Positions 46,551-55,687 are shown, counted from the first letter of the stretch. The stretch: 64,000 nt of DNA from DATKQY01 sp035532475 (GCA_035532475.1 DATKQY010000042.1:30603-94602), one strand, 5' to 3'. The notes: a model not told the origin generated them from the sequence alone. Numbers and translations: made by a program.

Positions 46551-47970
46551 GGTGCTCGAGCCCGCCCGCATGGACCGCGTGGCGGTCGTTGCGCCGAGCG
46601 ACGGGCTCCGCCGGGTGCTGGTCGCCGTCGCCGACGCCGGGGTCGTCGAGCTCGAGCGGCTCACCGAGCCGGTCCCCGGACCGGCGGGCGCGGCCCTCGA
46701 GCGTTGCCGCAGCGCGCGAGCGGCCACAGCGACCCGACCGGTCGAGCCCGAGGCGGTGCTCCTGGCCGACGCACCCGACGCCGGCGCCCTCGAGCGGGCG
46801 GGTCGGCTCGCGGAGCTGGCGGGCGAGGCCGAGCTGGAGCAGGTCGCCGCCGCCGCCGTGCGCCGGGGCGCGGTCGCCGCCCTCACCGGCTGGAGCCCGG
46901 CCTCGGCGGTCGGCGGGCTGGCCGATCGCCTCGCCGCGCTCGGCGGCGCGCTCGTGCGCCTGCCACCACCTCGAGGCGCGAGCCCGCCGACGCTCGTCGA
47001 GAGCGGGGGCGCCACCGGTGCCTTCCAGCCGCTCGTCGACACCTACACCACCCTTCCCTACGCCGACATCAACCCGTCCGCCTTCGCCGGCCTCGCCTAC
47101 GTCGTGATGTTCGGGATGATGTTCGGCGACGTCGGCCACGGGGCGCTGCTCACCTTGGCGGGCGTGCTGCTCGCCCGCGGGCGGCCCCGGTCCCTGTCGC
47201 ACCTGCGCCGTCTGGCCCCGTTCGTGATCGGCGCAGGTCTCGCGAGCATGCTCTTCGGTCTGGCCTTCGGCGAGGCCTTCGGGCCGACAGGCGCGGTACC
47301 GACCCTGTGGCTGGCGCCGCTCGACCACCCGACAACCCTGCTCGCCGTCGCCGTCGCCGCCGGCGCCGGCCTCCTCGCCCTCGCCTACACGCTCGGCACC
47401 GTCAACCGCTGGCGCGAGAGCGGCGCCGCCCGCGCCCTCCTTGCCGCCTCAGGGCTGGCCGGCGCCCTCTTGTACCTCGGGCTCGCGGTGGTGGGCCTCG
47501 GTTGGTATCGGCACGTGACCGTCGCGCTGGTGACCGGCGGCGTGCTGGCGGCAACCGGGTTCACCCTCGGCTTCGTCGGGAGCTACGCGGGGTCCGGCGC
47601 CGGAGGCGGCAGGGCGGCGCAGGCAGCCGTCGAAGCGTTCGACGCCGTCGTGCGGATCGGCACCAACACGGTCTCCTTCGCCCGGCTGGCGGCATTCGGG
47701 CTCACCCACGCCGCGCTCGGAGGCGTGGTGTGGGCGGGCACGGCCGCGCTGTGGCACCGGGGCGCAGCCCTGTGGCTTCCCGCCGCGTTGGTGTTCCTCG
47801 TCGGCAACGGTTTGGCCTTCGCGCTCGAGGGCCTGGTGGCCGGCGTCCAGGCGCTCCGTCTCGAGTACTACGAGCTGTTCAGCCGGATCTTCGTCACGGA
47901 AGGGCACCGGTTCCGTCCGTGGCACGTGCCCACCCTCACCCCAACGGAGGAGCCATGCTCGCCTGGTTGA
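46537..47970 (+). CDS. ntpI: A/V-type ATPase subunit I, shortened arm
   Basis: 477 residues. Residues 1-185 are a short cytoplasmic arm, then about seven membrane helices. AGLAYVVMFGMMFGDVGHG and FARLAAFGLTHAALGG are hallmarks of the stator subunit a/I; the Arg in SFARLAAFG is the conserved half-channel residue. Usual length is about 600-700, so the arm is much reduced. ATG at 46537 with GGGGGAGG before it; overlaps subunit C by 14 bp and subunit K by 16 bp. Confidence 0.88.
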   Translation: MPWREVLEPARMDRVAVVAPSDGLRRVLVAVADAGVVELERLTEPVPGPAGAALERCRSARAATATRPVEPEAVLLADAPDAGALERAGRLAELAGEAELEQVAAAAVRRGAVAALTGWSPASAVGGLADRLAALGGALVRLPPPRGASPPTLVESGGATGAFQPLVDTYTTLPYADINPSAFAGLAYVVMFGMMFGDVGHGALLTLAGVLLARGRPRSLSHLRRLAPFVIGAGLASMLFGLAFGEAFGPTGAVPTLWLAPLDHPTTLLAVAVAAGAGLLALAYTLGTVNRWRESGAARALLAASGLAGALLYLGLAVVGLGWYRHVTVALVTGGVLAATGFTLGFVGSYAGSGAGGGRAAQAAVEAFDAVVRIGTNTVSFARLAAFGLTHAALGGVVWAGTAALWHRGAALWLPAALVFLVGNGLAFALEGLVAGVQALRLEYYELFSRIFVTEGHRFRPWHVPTLTPTEEPCSPG

Positions 47971-48374
47971 TCGGCCTGCCCGTCCTTGTCGCCACGACCG
48001 CGGGAATCGTTGGTCAGCTCCGACGCCGACCGCGCCCTGCGCTTCGGATCGTGAAGGCCCTGAACCTCGTGTTGCTGCTCGGAGCGGGCGTTCTCGTCGC
48101 CCTCGCGCTCTCCGCCGGTCCGAGCGCCGCGTCGACGGCCGCGGCGAGCGGCGTCAGGTCCTACGGCGGCCAGGCGCTCATCGGAGCGGCCATCGCCGTG
48201 GCCGGATCGTCGATCGGAGCGGCGATCGGCGTCGCGTACACGGGCTCGGCGGCGCTCGCGACGATGAGCGAGCGACCGGAGATGTTCGGCCGGGCGATGG
48301 TGATCGTCGGCCTCGCGGAGGGCATCGCCATCTACGGTCTCGTGATCGCCATCATCCTGATCGGGAAGGCCTAG
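47955..48374 (+). CDS. ntpK: A/V-type ATPase proteolipid subunit K
   Basis: 139-residue membrane rotor subunit. An N-terminal helix (LAWLIGLPVLVATTAGIVG) and a second segment (LNLVLLLGAGVLVALAL) precede the conserved pair GAAIAVAGSSIGAAIGVAYTG and AMVIVGLAEGIAIYGLVIAI; the Glu in LAEGIAIYG is the ion carrier. The usual Gln-rich Na+ ligand pattern is not obvious, so H+ is the more likely coupling ion. GGAGGAGCC before the ATG. Confidence 0.9.
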   Translation: MLAWLIGLPVLVATTAGIVGQLRRRPRPALRIVKALNLVLLLGAGVLVALALSAGPSAASTAAASGVRSYGGQALIGAAIAVAGSSIGAAIGVAYTGSAALATMSERPEMFGRAMVIVGLAEGIAIYGLVIAIILIGKA

Positions 48375-48376
48375 CG

Positions 48377-48598
48377 GTGGGGCTCCTCGTCGTCCTCGGG
48401 GAGGCGGCCCGCGTCGGCGGGTTCGCGCTCGCCGGCGCCGTCGTGATCCCGGCCGATGAGCCCGCTGCCGTACGGGCGGCATGGAGCGCCCTGTCCGACG
48501 ACGTGGCGGTGGTCGTGCTGACCGAGCGGGCGGCCGCTGCGCTCGAGGCCGGCCCGCCGGGTCCGTCCGGGCCGCTCAGCGTGGTGATGCCGTCGTGA
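48377..48598 (+). CDS. ntpF: A/V-type ATPase subunit F
   Basis: 73-residue protein with a Rossmann-like start (VVLGEAARVGGFALAGAVVI) and VAVVVLTERAAAAL, as in subunit F, which binds the central stalk. Usual size is about 100, so it is short at the C-terminus. GTG start two bases after the K stop; overlaps the next gene by 4 bp. Confidence 0.75.
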   Translation: MGLLVVLGEAARVGGFALAGAVVIPADEPAAVRAAWSALSDDVAVVVLTERAAAALEAGPPGPSGPLSVVMPS

Positions 48599-49179
48599 GC
48601 CGGGGACATGCGACCGGCACGGCCACGGCGCCACCTCCGGGGGTGGGCCGCGACGGGCCGGCCCGGTCCGTGGTGGAAGCGGCGCTCGCGCCGGTGGCAG
48701 ACGCCATCCTCGTGGCCGCCCGAGCCCGCGCGGCACGGGAGCGGGCCGCCGCCGAGCAGGAGGCCAGTGCCGAGCTGGCGAACGCGCGCTCCGACGCCGA
48801 ACGGCTCCTCGCCGACGCCCGAGCAGAAGGCGCGCGGGCTGCCGCCGAGCTCGCGGCGAGCGAGCTCGTGACCGCTCGCCGCGAGTCGCGCGAAGCGCTG
48901 CTCGCGGCCCGTCGCCTCGCCTACGAGACGCTCCGCCGCGCGGCCGTCGAGTCGCTCGAGCGGCGCGCCTCGACCCCCGAGGGGCGCCGCCTCGCCGAGC
49001 GGACGGCGGCGCTCGTGCGCGAGCGCGTCGGCGTCCCGGCGACGGCGCCCGAAACCGTGCCGGACTCCCTCGTCGCGCTGGCCGAGCTCGGCAACCGGCG
49101 CGCTGAGCTCGGACCGGCCGCGCTCGTCGACTGGGCCCTCGGCTCGCTGGCCGCCGAGGTGGAGCGCCTGTGGGCATGA
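48595..49179 (+). CDS. ntpE: A/V-type ATPase subunit E
   Basis: 194-residue peripheral-stalk protein with a long Ala/Glu/Arg helix (about 35-125: ARARAARERAAAEQEASAEL, ARSDAERLLADARAEGARAA) and a small C-terminal domain. GTG start inside the F stop. Together with the G/H-like subunit it would link the A3B3 head to the stator. Confidence 0.82.
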   Translation: MSRGHATGTATAPPPGVGRDGPARSVVEAALAPVADAILVAARARAARERAAAEQEASAELANARSDAERLLADARAEGARAAAELAASELVTARRESREALLAARRLAYETLRRAAVESLERRASTPEGRRLAERTAALVRERVGVPATAPETVPDSLVALAELGNRRAELGPAALVDWALGSLAAEVERLWA

Positions 49180-50933
49180 CCGGTAGGAGCGACGCCTTCG
49201 CGACCGCGACGGGCCCCCCGACGGCAGGGCGGGTGGTGCGCGTCAACGGGCCGCTCGTCGAGATCGAGGGCCTCGACCAGGTGGCGGTGCTCGACGTGGT
49301 CGAGGTGGGCCACGCCCAGCTGGCCGCCGAGGTGGTGTCGGTGCGGCGCGGCCTGCTCACCGCCCAGGTCCACGAGTACACCGGGGGGCTTCGCGTCGGG
49401 GAGCCGGTGGCGGGCACCGGCCACCCCCTTACCGCCCGTCTCGGTCCGGATCTCCTCGGCGGCGTCTTCGACGGGCTCCTCCGCCCCCTCGCGGACGCAC
49501 CGGCGCGCCTCGGCGCCGACGCCCACCCGCCAGGCGGCGCCAGAAGGTGGCCCTTCGTGCCGGCGGCGACGCCCGGCTCCCTCGTCGGGCCGGGCGCGCT
49601 GCTCGGCACGGTGCCGACGCCGTCGGGCGTCGCCCACCATGTGCTCGTCCCGGCGGGGACGGCCGGCACGCTCGAGTGGCTGGCCGGCGAAGGCGAGGTC
49701 GGCGGGGACGAGCCCGTCGCCGGCGTCGGCGGGCGTCGGGTCGCGCTGGCCGAGCGGTGGCCGGTGCGCGTCCCACGCCCGACGCGGCGCCGGCTCGGGC
49801 TCTCGGGGCCGCTCCACACCGGCCAGCGCGTCGTCGACCTCCTCTACCCGGTCGCCAAGGGCGGCACAGCGGCCGTCCCCGGCGGCTTCGGGACCGGCAA
49901 GACGGTGCTGCTGCAGCAGCTCGTCAAGTGGTGCGAGGCGGACGTGATCGTCTTCGTCGGCTGCGGGGAACGCGGCAACGAGCTCGCCGACGCCCTGGCG
50001 GACCTCGCCGAGCTCGAGGACCCGCGGACCGGGCGCAGCCTGCGCGAGCGGACCGTGGTCATCGCCAACACGTCCAACATGCCGGTGATGGCGCGCGAGG
50101 CCAGCATCTACACGGGCATGACCGTCGCCGAGCTCTACCGGGACATGGGCTACGACGCGGTGCTGCTCGCCGACTCCACCTCCCGCTGGGCCGAGGCGCT
50201 TCGCGAATTCTCGTCGCGACGGGGTGAGCTGCCGGTCGAGGAGGGTTACCCGGCCGGCCTGGCCTCGGCGCTCGCCGCCTTCTACGAGCGTGCCGGCGTG
50301 GTGACGACGCTCGGCGGCGAGCGGGGATCGGTGACGGCGATCGGAGCGGTCTCGCCGCCCGGCGGCGACATGACCGAGCCCGTCACCGCCCAGACCGAGC
50401 GGTTCGTGCGCTGCCTGTGGTCGCTCGACCGAGACCTCGCCTACGCGCGCCACTACCCGGCGCTCACCTGGCGCCGCTCGTTCTCTCGCGACGCCGGCAC
50501 CGTCGGTGCATGGCACGCGTCGGACGGCCGTCCCGGCTGGGCGACCGACCGCGCCCGCGCGATCGCGCTGCTCGCCGAGGCGGACCGGCTCGCCCCGATG
50601 GTCGAGCTGGTCGGCCTTCAGGCGCTGCCGCCCGGCGAGCGGATGACGCTGCTCGCCGGTCGCCTGCTGCGAGAGGCGGTCCTCCAGCAAAGCGCCGAGA
50701 GCCCGAACGACGCGACCTGCGCGCCGGCCAAGGAGGCGGCGCTGCTCGAGCTCGTGCTCGCCGTGCTCGACCGTTGCCTCGCCCTTATCGCCGGGGGCCT
50801 CCCGGCCGCTGCGATCGAGGCGCTCGACCTGTCGGCCGTCACGCGGATTCGCGACGAGGTCGGCCCCGGAGACGCCGCGGGGGTGGCGCGGCGGCGCGAC
50901 GAGGTGCTGGCGTCCCTCGAGGCACCGATGTGA
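49176..50933 (+). CDS. ntpA: A/V-type ATPase catalytic subunit A
   Basis: 585-residue catalytic subunit. Walker A GGFGTGKTV at about residue 236, the insertion domain typical of A/V A subunits (FVPAATPGSLVGPGALLGTV), and ADSTSRWAEALREFSSR with GYPAGLASALAAFYERAG are conserved. It hydrolyses or synthesises ATP in the A3B3 head. An in-frame GTG at 49170 is an alternative start. ATGA overlap with subunit E. Confidence 0.97.
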   Translation: MTGRSDAFATATGPPTAGRVVRVNGPLVEIEGLDQVAVLDVVEVGHAQLAAEVVSVRRGLLTAQVHEYTGGLRVGEPVAGTGHPLTARLGPDLLGGVFDGLLRPLADAPARLGADAHPPGGARRWPFVPAATPGSLVGPGALLGTVPTPSGVAHHVLVPAGTAGTLEWLAGEGEVGGDEPVAGVGGRRVALAERWPVRVPRPTRRRLGLSGPLHTGQRVVDLLYPVAKGGTAAVPGGFGTGKTVLLQQLVKWCEADVIVFVGCGERGNELADALADLAELEDPRTGRSLRERTVVIANTSNMPVMAREASIYTGMTVAELYRDMGYDAVLLADSTSRWAEALREFSSRRGELPVEEGYPAGLASALAAFYERAGVVTTLGGERGSVTAIGAVSPPGGDMTEPVTAQTERFVRCLWSLDRDLAYARHYPALTWRRSFSRDAGTVGAWHASDGRPGWATDRARAIALLAEADRLAPMVELVGLQALPPGERMTLLAGRLLREAVLQQSAESPNDATCAPAKEAALLELVLAVLDRCLALIAGGLPAAAIEALDLSAVTRIRDEVGPGDAAGVARRRDEVLASLEAPM

Positions 50934-52372
50934 CCGCCGAGTCCGACCCGACGCCGCCGGTCGCGCTCGAGTACCGCGGGGCGAGCGAGGCGGAGGGACC
51001 GCTGCTCGTCGTGCGCGGCGTCGAGGGCGTCGGCTTCGACGAGCTCGCCGTCGTTCGCCTTCCCTCCGGGGCGACCCGCCGAGGCCTGGTGCTGGAGGTC
51101 CATCGCGACCTGGCCGTGGTCCAGGTCCTCGAGGGCACGGCCGGGATCGACCCCGACACCGTCTCGGTGGCCTTCGAAGGGCGGCCGCTCGAGATCCCGG
51201 TGGGCGAGCAGTGGCTCGGGCGCGTGTGGAACGGGTTGGGCGAGCCGCTCGACGGCGGGCCACCGATGCTCGGCCCCGTCGCCCGCCCGGTGGCCGGATC
51301 GCCCCTCAACCCGGCGGCACGCGACGTGCCGCGTGACCCGATCGTGACCGGCATCTCGGTGATCGACGCCCTCACCACGCTGGTCCGCGGACAGAAGCTG
51401 CCGGTCTTCTCCTCCGCCGGGCTCCCCCATCTTCAGCTCGCCACGCAGATCGCAGCCCAGGCCAGCGTCGCCGGCGAGCCGTTCGCCGTCGTGGTCGTGG
51501 CGATGGGCCTCACCCACGCCGACGCGATGACGATGCGGGACGCGCTCGAGGCCCGGACCGAGACGGGGAACCTCGCGCTCTTCCTGGACATGGCGGACGA
51601 TCCCCCGGTGCAGCGGGTGCTCGCCCCGCGCGTGGGCCTCACCGTCGCTGAGCACCTCGCCTTCGATCTCGGCCGGCACGTCCTCGTGGTGCTCGCCGAC
51701 ATGACGAGCTACTGCGAGGCGGTGCGCGAGGTCTCGGCCGCACGCGGCGAGGTCCCCGGCAGGCGCGCCTACCCCGGCTATCTCTACAGCGACCTGGCAT
51801 CGCTGTACGAGCGGTGCGGGCGCCTGCGCGGGCGACCCGGGTCCCTGACCCAGGTGCCGGTGCTCACGATGCCCGCCGGCGACATCACCCATCCGGTCGC
51901 CGACCTCACCGGCTACATCACCGAGGGCCAGATCGTCCTGTCGCCAGAGCTCCACGGCAACGGCGTGTACCCGCCCGTGGACGTGCTCGGCTCCCTGTCG
52001 CGCCTCATGCGGAAGGGGACGGGCGAGGGCCGCACCCGGGGCGACCATCTCGCGATCGCCGCCCAGCTCGTCGCCGCCCTGGCGCGCGCCCGCGAGGTCC
52101 GCGACCTCGCCGAGCTGATCGGCGAGGTCGCCCTGACCGAGACGGACCGCAGCTACCTTCGCTTCGCCGACGCGTTCGTGTCGGTCCTCGTCGACCAGCG
52201 CGCCGACGAGTGGCGACCCCTCGACGACACGCTCGCCCGCGCCTGGCGGGTGGCCTCCGAGCTGCCCCGTAGTGAGCTCGCCATGGTGCCGACCGCCGAC
52301 GTCGACGCGTACTATGCGGCCGCCGACCCGGACACGCCACCCCGACGCCCCGGGAGCGACCCCCATTCCTGA
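50930..52372 (+). CDS. ntpB: A/V-type ATPase regulatory subunit B
   Basis: 480-residue non-catalytic subunit. SSAGLPHLQLATQIAAQA replaces a functional P-loop, as expected for B, and PVLTMPAGDITHPVADLTGY with YITEGQIVLSPELHGNGVYP are conserved. GTG start inside the A stop codon (4-bp overlap). Confidence 0.97.
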   Translation: MTAESDPTPPVALEYRGASEAEGPLLVVRGVEGVGFDELAVVRLPSGATRRGLVLEVHRDLAVVQVLEGTAGIDPDTVSVAFEGRPLEIPVGEQWLGRVWNGLGEPLDGGPPMLGPVARPVAGSPLNPAARDVPRDPIVTGISVIDALTTLVRGQKLPVFSSAGLPHLQLATQIAAQASVAGEPFAVVVVAMGLTHADAMTMRDALEARTETGNLALFLDMADDPPVQRVLAPRVGLTVAEHLAFDLGRHVLVVLADMTSYCEAVREVSAARGEVPGRRAYPGYLYSDLASLYERCGRLRGRPGSLTQVPVLTMPAGDITHPVADLTGYITEGQIVLSPELHGNGVYPPVDVLGSLSRLMRKGTGEGRTRGDHLAIAAQLVAALARAREVRDLAELIGEVALTETDRSYLRFADAFVSVLVDQRADEWRPLDDTLARAWRVASELPRSELAMVPTADVDAYYAAADPDTPPRRPGSDPHS

Positions 52373-52376
52373 GCGG

Positions 52377-52994
52377 GTGCCTCCGGGCCGGGCCGGGCTC
52401 TTGTGGCTCCGCTCCCGCCTCACGTCGGCCCGTCGCGGCGCCGAGCTGCTCGACCGCAAGCGCCTGCTGCTTCGAAGGGAGCGACAACGGCTCGAGTCGA
52501 TCCGCCTCGAAACCGATCGGCGCTGGGCGGCCGCCTGCAGCGAGGCCGAGCACTGGGGAGCGCGAGCCACCGAGCTCGGCGGAGCGTCCGACGTCGCGCT
52601 CGCGGCCGACGCGCTCGACGCCCGGGCGGCGGTCGACGTGCCGTGGCGCAGCACGATGGGCGTCCGCCACCCCGGAGAGCCGCGCTGCGAACTCGGGATC
52701 CTGCCCCCGGTTGCGGCGGCGGCGGCGGGCGGCGCCGTCGCCCCGGCGGCGGCGGCCTACCGCCGGGCGCTCGAGGCCGGCGTCGCCCACGCGGCCGCGG
52801 ACGCCTCGTTCCGGATCATCGACGCGGAGCTGCGCGCGACCGAACGGCGCCTGCGCGCCCTCGAGCGGCGCCGGCTGCCCGCGCTCGAGAACGAGCTGCG
52901 CTCGCTGGTGCTGCGCCTCGACGAGCTCGAGCGGGAAGAGCGCGTCGCGACGCGCTGGGCGCAGCGGCGCCGCGGCAGGGACCTTCTGCTCTAG
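52377..52994 (+). CDS. ntpD: A/V-type ATPase subunit D
   Basis: 205-residue central-stalk subunit with an antiparallel coiled coil: N-terminal RAGLLWLRSRLTSARRGAELLDRKRLLLRR and C-terminal RRLRALERRRLPALENEL. It is the rotor shaft inside the A3B3 head. GTG start at 52377, four bases after the B stop. Confidence 0.92.
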   Translation: MPPGRAGLLWLRSRLTSARRGAELLDRKRLLLRRERQRLESIRLETDRRWAAACSEAEHWGARATELGGASDVALAADALDARAAVDVPWRSTMGVRHPGEPRCELGILPPVAAAAAGGAVAPAAAAYRRALEAGVAHAAADASFRIIDAELRATERRLRALERRRLPALENELRSLVLRLDELEREERVATRWAQRRRGRDLLL

Positions 52995-53039
52995 CGGGCC
53001 GGGCCAGGTGGCCGGAAGCTTCCAAGTGGGAGGTGTTCG

Positions 53040-53492
53040 ATGGCGGGTCGGATCCTCGTCGGGGTCGACGGCTCGAGCGGGTCGCGCCGGGCCCTGCGCT
53101 GGGCGACGGAGGAAGCGGCGCGGCGCGGCGCGCACCTGGACGCGGTGCTCGTCTGGCGCGGCCCCTACGAGTTCGGCAGGGCCATCTACGCGATCCCCGT
53201 CCACGACAAGGCGGTCGCCGAGGCGGCGCGGGAGCGCCTGGTCGAGACCGTCTCGGCCGTCACCGGAGCCGACGCTGCGGTCAAGGTCAACCCGATCGTC
53301 CTCGAGGGAGACCCGGCGGAGGCGCTGTGCGCGCTGTCGGCCGAGGCCGACCTGCTGGTCGTCGGCTCCCGTGGCCACGGTGGGTTCACGGGGCTGGTGC
53401 TCGGCTCGGTGAGCGAGAAGTGCGCGCACCACAGTCGCTGTCCCGTCGTGATCGTCCCGAAGAACGACGGTGTCACCAGCGACGAGGGATGA
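53040..53492 (+). CDS. Universal stress protein at the end of the ATPase operon
   Basis: 150-residue UspA-fold protein. RILVGVDGSSGSRRALRWA and VVGSRGHGGFTGLVLGSVSEK give the fold and ATP loop (G-x2-G-x9-G-S). GGGAGGTG before the ATG. It is 45 bp after the last ATPase subunit and on the same strand, so it is probably the fifteenth gene of the run that begins with acsA. Confidence 0.92.
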   Translation: MAGRILVGVDGSSGSRRALRWATEEAARRGAHLDAVLVWRGPYEFGRAIYAIPVHDKAVAEAARERLVETVSAVTGADAAVKVNPIVLEGDPAEALCALSAEADLLVVGSRGHGGFTGLVLGSVSEKCAHHSRCPVVIVPKNDGVTSDEG

Positions 53493-53595
53493 CTGAGCGA
53501 CGGGGACCGGGCTCGGGGAGCCTCGCCCCGCCGCCCGGCGGTGGTTCGGGGCGCCGGCGCCACGTTGGACGGGCGCCGGGGCAGGAGGAGGCGTC

Positions 53596-54147
53596 ATGCT
53601 GACGGGCCTGGTCGTGGTGGACATGCTGAACGACTTCGTGGACGGGGTGCTCGCCAACCCGGCCGCGAAGGAGATCGTCGGGCCGATCGCGGCGCTGATC
53701 GCGCGGGCACGCACCAGCCAGGACTGGCTGGTGGTCTACGCCAACGACGCCCACCGTCCCGCCGATCCGGAGCTGCGCATCTACCCGCCCCACGCGATGG
53801 CGGGAACGGCGGGCGCCGCCGTCGTCGACGAGCTTCGGCCTGCGCCGGGCGACCTGGTCGTCGAGAAGCGCTACTACTCCGCCTTCACCGAGACCGCGCT
53901 CGACGACCTGCTGCGCACCCGCGGCGTCGCCCGGCTGGTCGTCGTCGGCCAGCACACCGACTGCTGCGTCCGCCACACGAGCTACGACGCCTTCGTCCAC
54001 ACCTTCGAGCTCGCCGTGTGCCCCGACGCCACGACCGTGTTCGAGCCCGGCTCTAACGAACCGGTCGCGGCACGCCAGCAGCGTGCCCTCGAGTACCTCC
54101 ACTCGTACTACAGGGCGCGCCTCGTCCCGTCGACCTCGGTCGCGTAG
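53596..54147 (+). CDS. Isochorismatase-family cysteine hydrolase
   Basis: 183-residue cysteine hydrolase. Catalytic Asp in VVVDMLNDFVDG, Lys in VVEKRYYSAF and Cys in GQHTDCCVRHTSYDA form the triad; the metal-site pattern suggests a nicotinamidase or another amidase. AGGAGGAGG before the ATG (53596). It follows the ATPase operon by about 100 bp and may be separately expressed. Confidence 0.88.
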   Translation: MLTGLVVVDMLNDFVDGVLANPAAKEIVGPIAALIARARTSQDWLVVYANDAHRPADPELRIYPPHAMAGTAGAAVVDELRPAPGDLVVEKRYYSAFTETALDDLLRTRGVARLVVVGQHTDCCVRHTSYDAFVHTFELAVCPDATTVFEPGSNEPVAARQQRALEYLHSYYRARLVPSTSVA

Positions 54148-54454
54148 CAGGCGCCGCGCGCTCGCGAACCTCGCCCGCCGGCCGGGCATCGTCGAGGCCT
54201 CCTACGCCATGACGGAGGTTCCGGCTGGGGGTTCCGGGTCGACGCGGTCGCGGCGACCGATGCCGAGCGGGGCGGTGTCGTTTCGGCGCGCGGCGCGGGT
54301 GTAGCGCTCTCGTGCCGTCGCCGCTCGCCCGAGGTGGGTCAGCACTGGCGAGACGCGGCCGTCGTCCCGGGGCCCTGCGCCGTGGCAAGCTGCCGGCGGC
54401 CGCCGAAGCGTCGTAGCGGGGCGGGTGCGCGTCAGGGGCGGGGGTGAATGCACG
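54148..54454. other. 307-bp gap without a gene
   Basis: GC-rich, no convincing frame on either strand; short Arg/Ser-rich frames are shadows. It must hold the promoter of the AIR-synthase-fold gene if that gene is separate, but I see no clear -35/-10 pair. Confidence 0.4.
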
Positions 54455-55450
54455 ATGACGGCCGTGCTGAGCGCGGGGAAGTTGCCGGTCGAGCTCTTGC
54501 GCCGGCTGATCGGCGCGGGCGGGCCCTTGCCGCGCGAGGTGCTGGTCGGGCCGGCCATCGGCGAGGACGCCTGCGCGATCGACCTGCCGGCCGGGGTCCT
54601 CGTGGTCGCCACCGACCCGGTCACGCTCGCACGCCGGGGCGCTGGCCGGTACGCGGTCACCGTTAACGCCAATGACGTCGCCTCGATGGGGGTGCGCCCA
54701 CGGTGGTTCCTCATGACCGTCCTGCTCCCCGAGGGCTCCACCGACGCCGACGCCGAGTCGCTCTTCTCCGACGTCCGGGAGTCGCTCCAGCGGATCGGCG
54801 CCGCGCTCGTCGGGGGCCACACCGAGATCAGCTCCGCCGTGACCCGGCCGGTCGTCGTGGGTCAGATGCTCGGCGTCGCCGGGGAGGGATCCGTTGTCAC
54901 CACCGGAGGCGCGCGACCCGGCGACGTCCTCGTGCAGGTGGGCCTCGCTCCGCTCGAAGGGGCGGCGATCCTCGCCGCCGAGGCCGCAGCGCGTCTCGAC
55001 GGTCTCGACCCCGACGTCGTGCGCGCGGCTGCAGCTGCCCTCGACGAGCCGGGCATCTCGGTGGTCGAGAGCGCCCTCCTCGCCGCAGAGCTCGGTGCCA
55101 CCTCGCTGCACGATCCCACCGAGGGAGGGCTGGCGGCCGCGCTGCACGAGCTCGCCGCCGCCGCCGGCGTGCGCCTTCGCGTCCGGCGCGAGCGTCTGCT
55201 GTGGTTCGGCCCAGCCATCGCGGTGTGCGACGCGGTCGGCGCCGATCCCTGGGCGACGTTGGCGTCGGGAGCCCTGCTCGCGACCTTCGGTCCGGGAGTC
55301 GGCCCCGCGGCCGTCGAGACGCTGAACGCGCGCGGCCACCGGGCGGCCGTCATCGGCTCGGTGGAGGTGGGAGCTGGCGTCGACGACGATCGTGGACGAG
55401 CCATCCTCTGGCCGGCGCGCGACGAGCTGAACCGCCTGCTCGACGGCTGA
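54455..55450 (+). CDS. AIR synthase-fold protein (HypE/ThiL superfamily)
   Basis: 331 residues. GEDACAIDLPAG and VATDPVTLARRGAG match the N-terminal ATP-binding domain of PurM/HypE/SelD/ThiL enzymes, VNANDVASMGVRPRWFLMTVLLPEG is the core block, and GGHTEIS resembles the archaeal HypE-related group. The C-terminal domain (about 160-331) is present, but it lacks the terminal Cys of HypE. It likely binds ATP; its substrate is unclear. No hydrogenase genes adjoin it. Start at the ATG at 54455 (weak ribosome site). Confidence 0.75.
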   Translation: MTAVLSAGKLPVELLRRLIGAGGPLPREVLVGPAIGEDACAIDLPAGVLVVATDPVTLARRGAGRYAVTVNANDVASMGVRPRWFLMTVLLPEGSTDADAESLFSDVRESLQRIGAALVGGHTEISSAVTRPVVVGQMLGVAGEGSVVTTGGARPGDVLVQVGLAPLEGAAILAAEAAARLDGLDPDVVRAAAAALDEPGISVVESALLAAELGATSLHDPTEGGLAAALHELAAAAGVRLRVRRERLLWFGPAIAVCDAVGADPWATLASGALLATFGPGVGPAAVETLNARGHRAAVIGSVEVGAGVDDDRGRAILWPARDELNRLLDG

Positions 55451-55472
55451 CGCCCGCCCCGAGCGCGACAGG

Positions 55473-55581
55473 GCCTACGAACGATCTTCCTTCGCCGGCA
55501 TTGTCCGGATCAGGTCATCGGGGTCGCCAACCCGTGAAGGTCAGCCTCTCAGCCTTTCGGCTCCCTCTCCCGTTCGTAGGC
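55473..55581 (-). promoter_or_regulatory. TPP riboswitch (THI element), no gene downstream
   Basis: On the minus strand the region carries the conserved blocks of the thiamine-pyrophosphate aptamer in order: GGGAGCC, GGCTGAGAGG, GACCCCGATGACCTGATCC, then GGACAATGCCGGCGAAGG. The outer P1 stem is perfect: 11 bases GCCTACGAACG (55571-55581) pair with CGTTCGTAGGC (55473-55483). A transcript would run towards lower coordinates, into the end of the AIR-synthase gene on the opposite strand; no minus-strand gene follows. It is a separate element, not part of a toxin-antitoxin unit. Confidence 0.88.
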
Positions 55582-55687
55582 ACGGTTAATGTCGCGCATT
55601 CGACGAGCGCCCGGTAGGGCCGAACGTCACCCGTCAACGCTCGTCGAGCGGGGACCGCCATTTCACGTCTCCTGGCGCCACGCTCAC

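Noticed and set aside
47955..48374. Na+-coupled rotor
   Set aside because: The carboxylate is present, but the extra Gln/Thr ligands seen in Na+ V-ATPases are not apparent. This is not decisive.
54455..55450. Annotation as HypE or ThiL
   Set aside because: It lacks the C-terminal Cys of HypE, and the motifs (GGHTE) differ from ThiL, so only the superfamily is claimed.
55473..55581. Riboswitch controlling the VapB-like gene to its right
   Set aside because: The aptamer is on the minus strand, while the VapB gene is plus and lies upstream of it.
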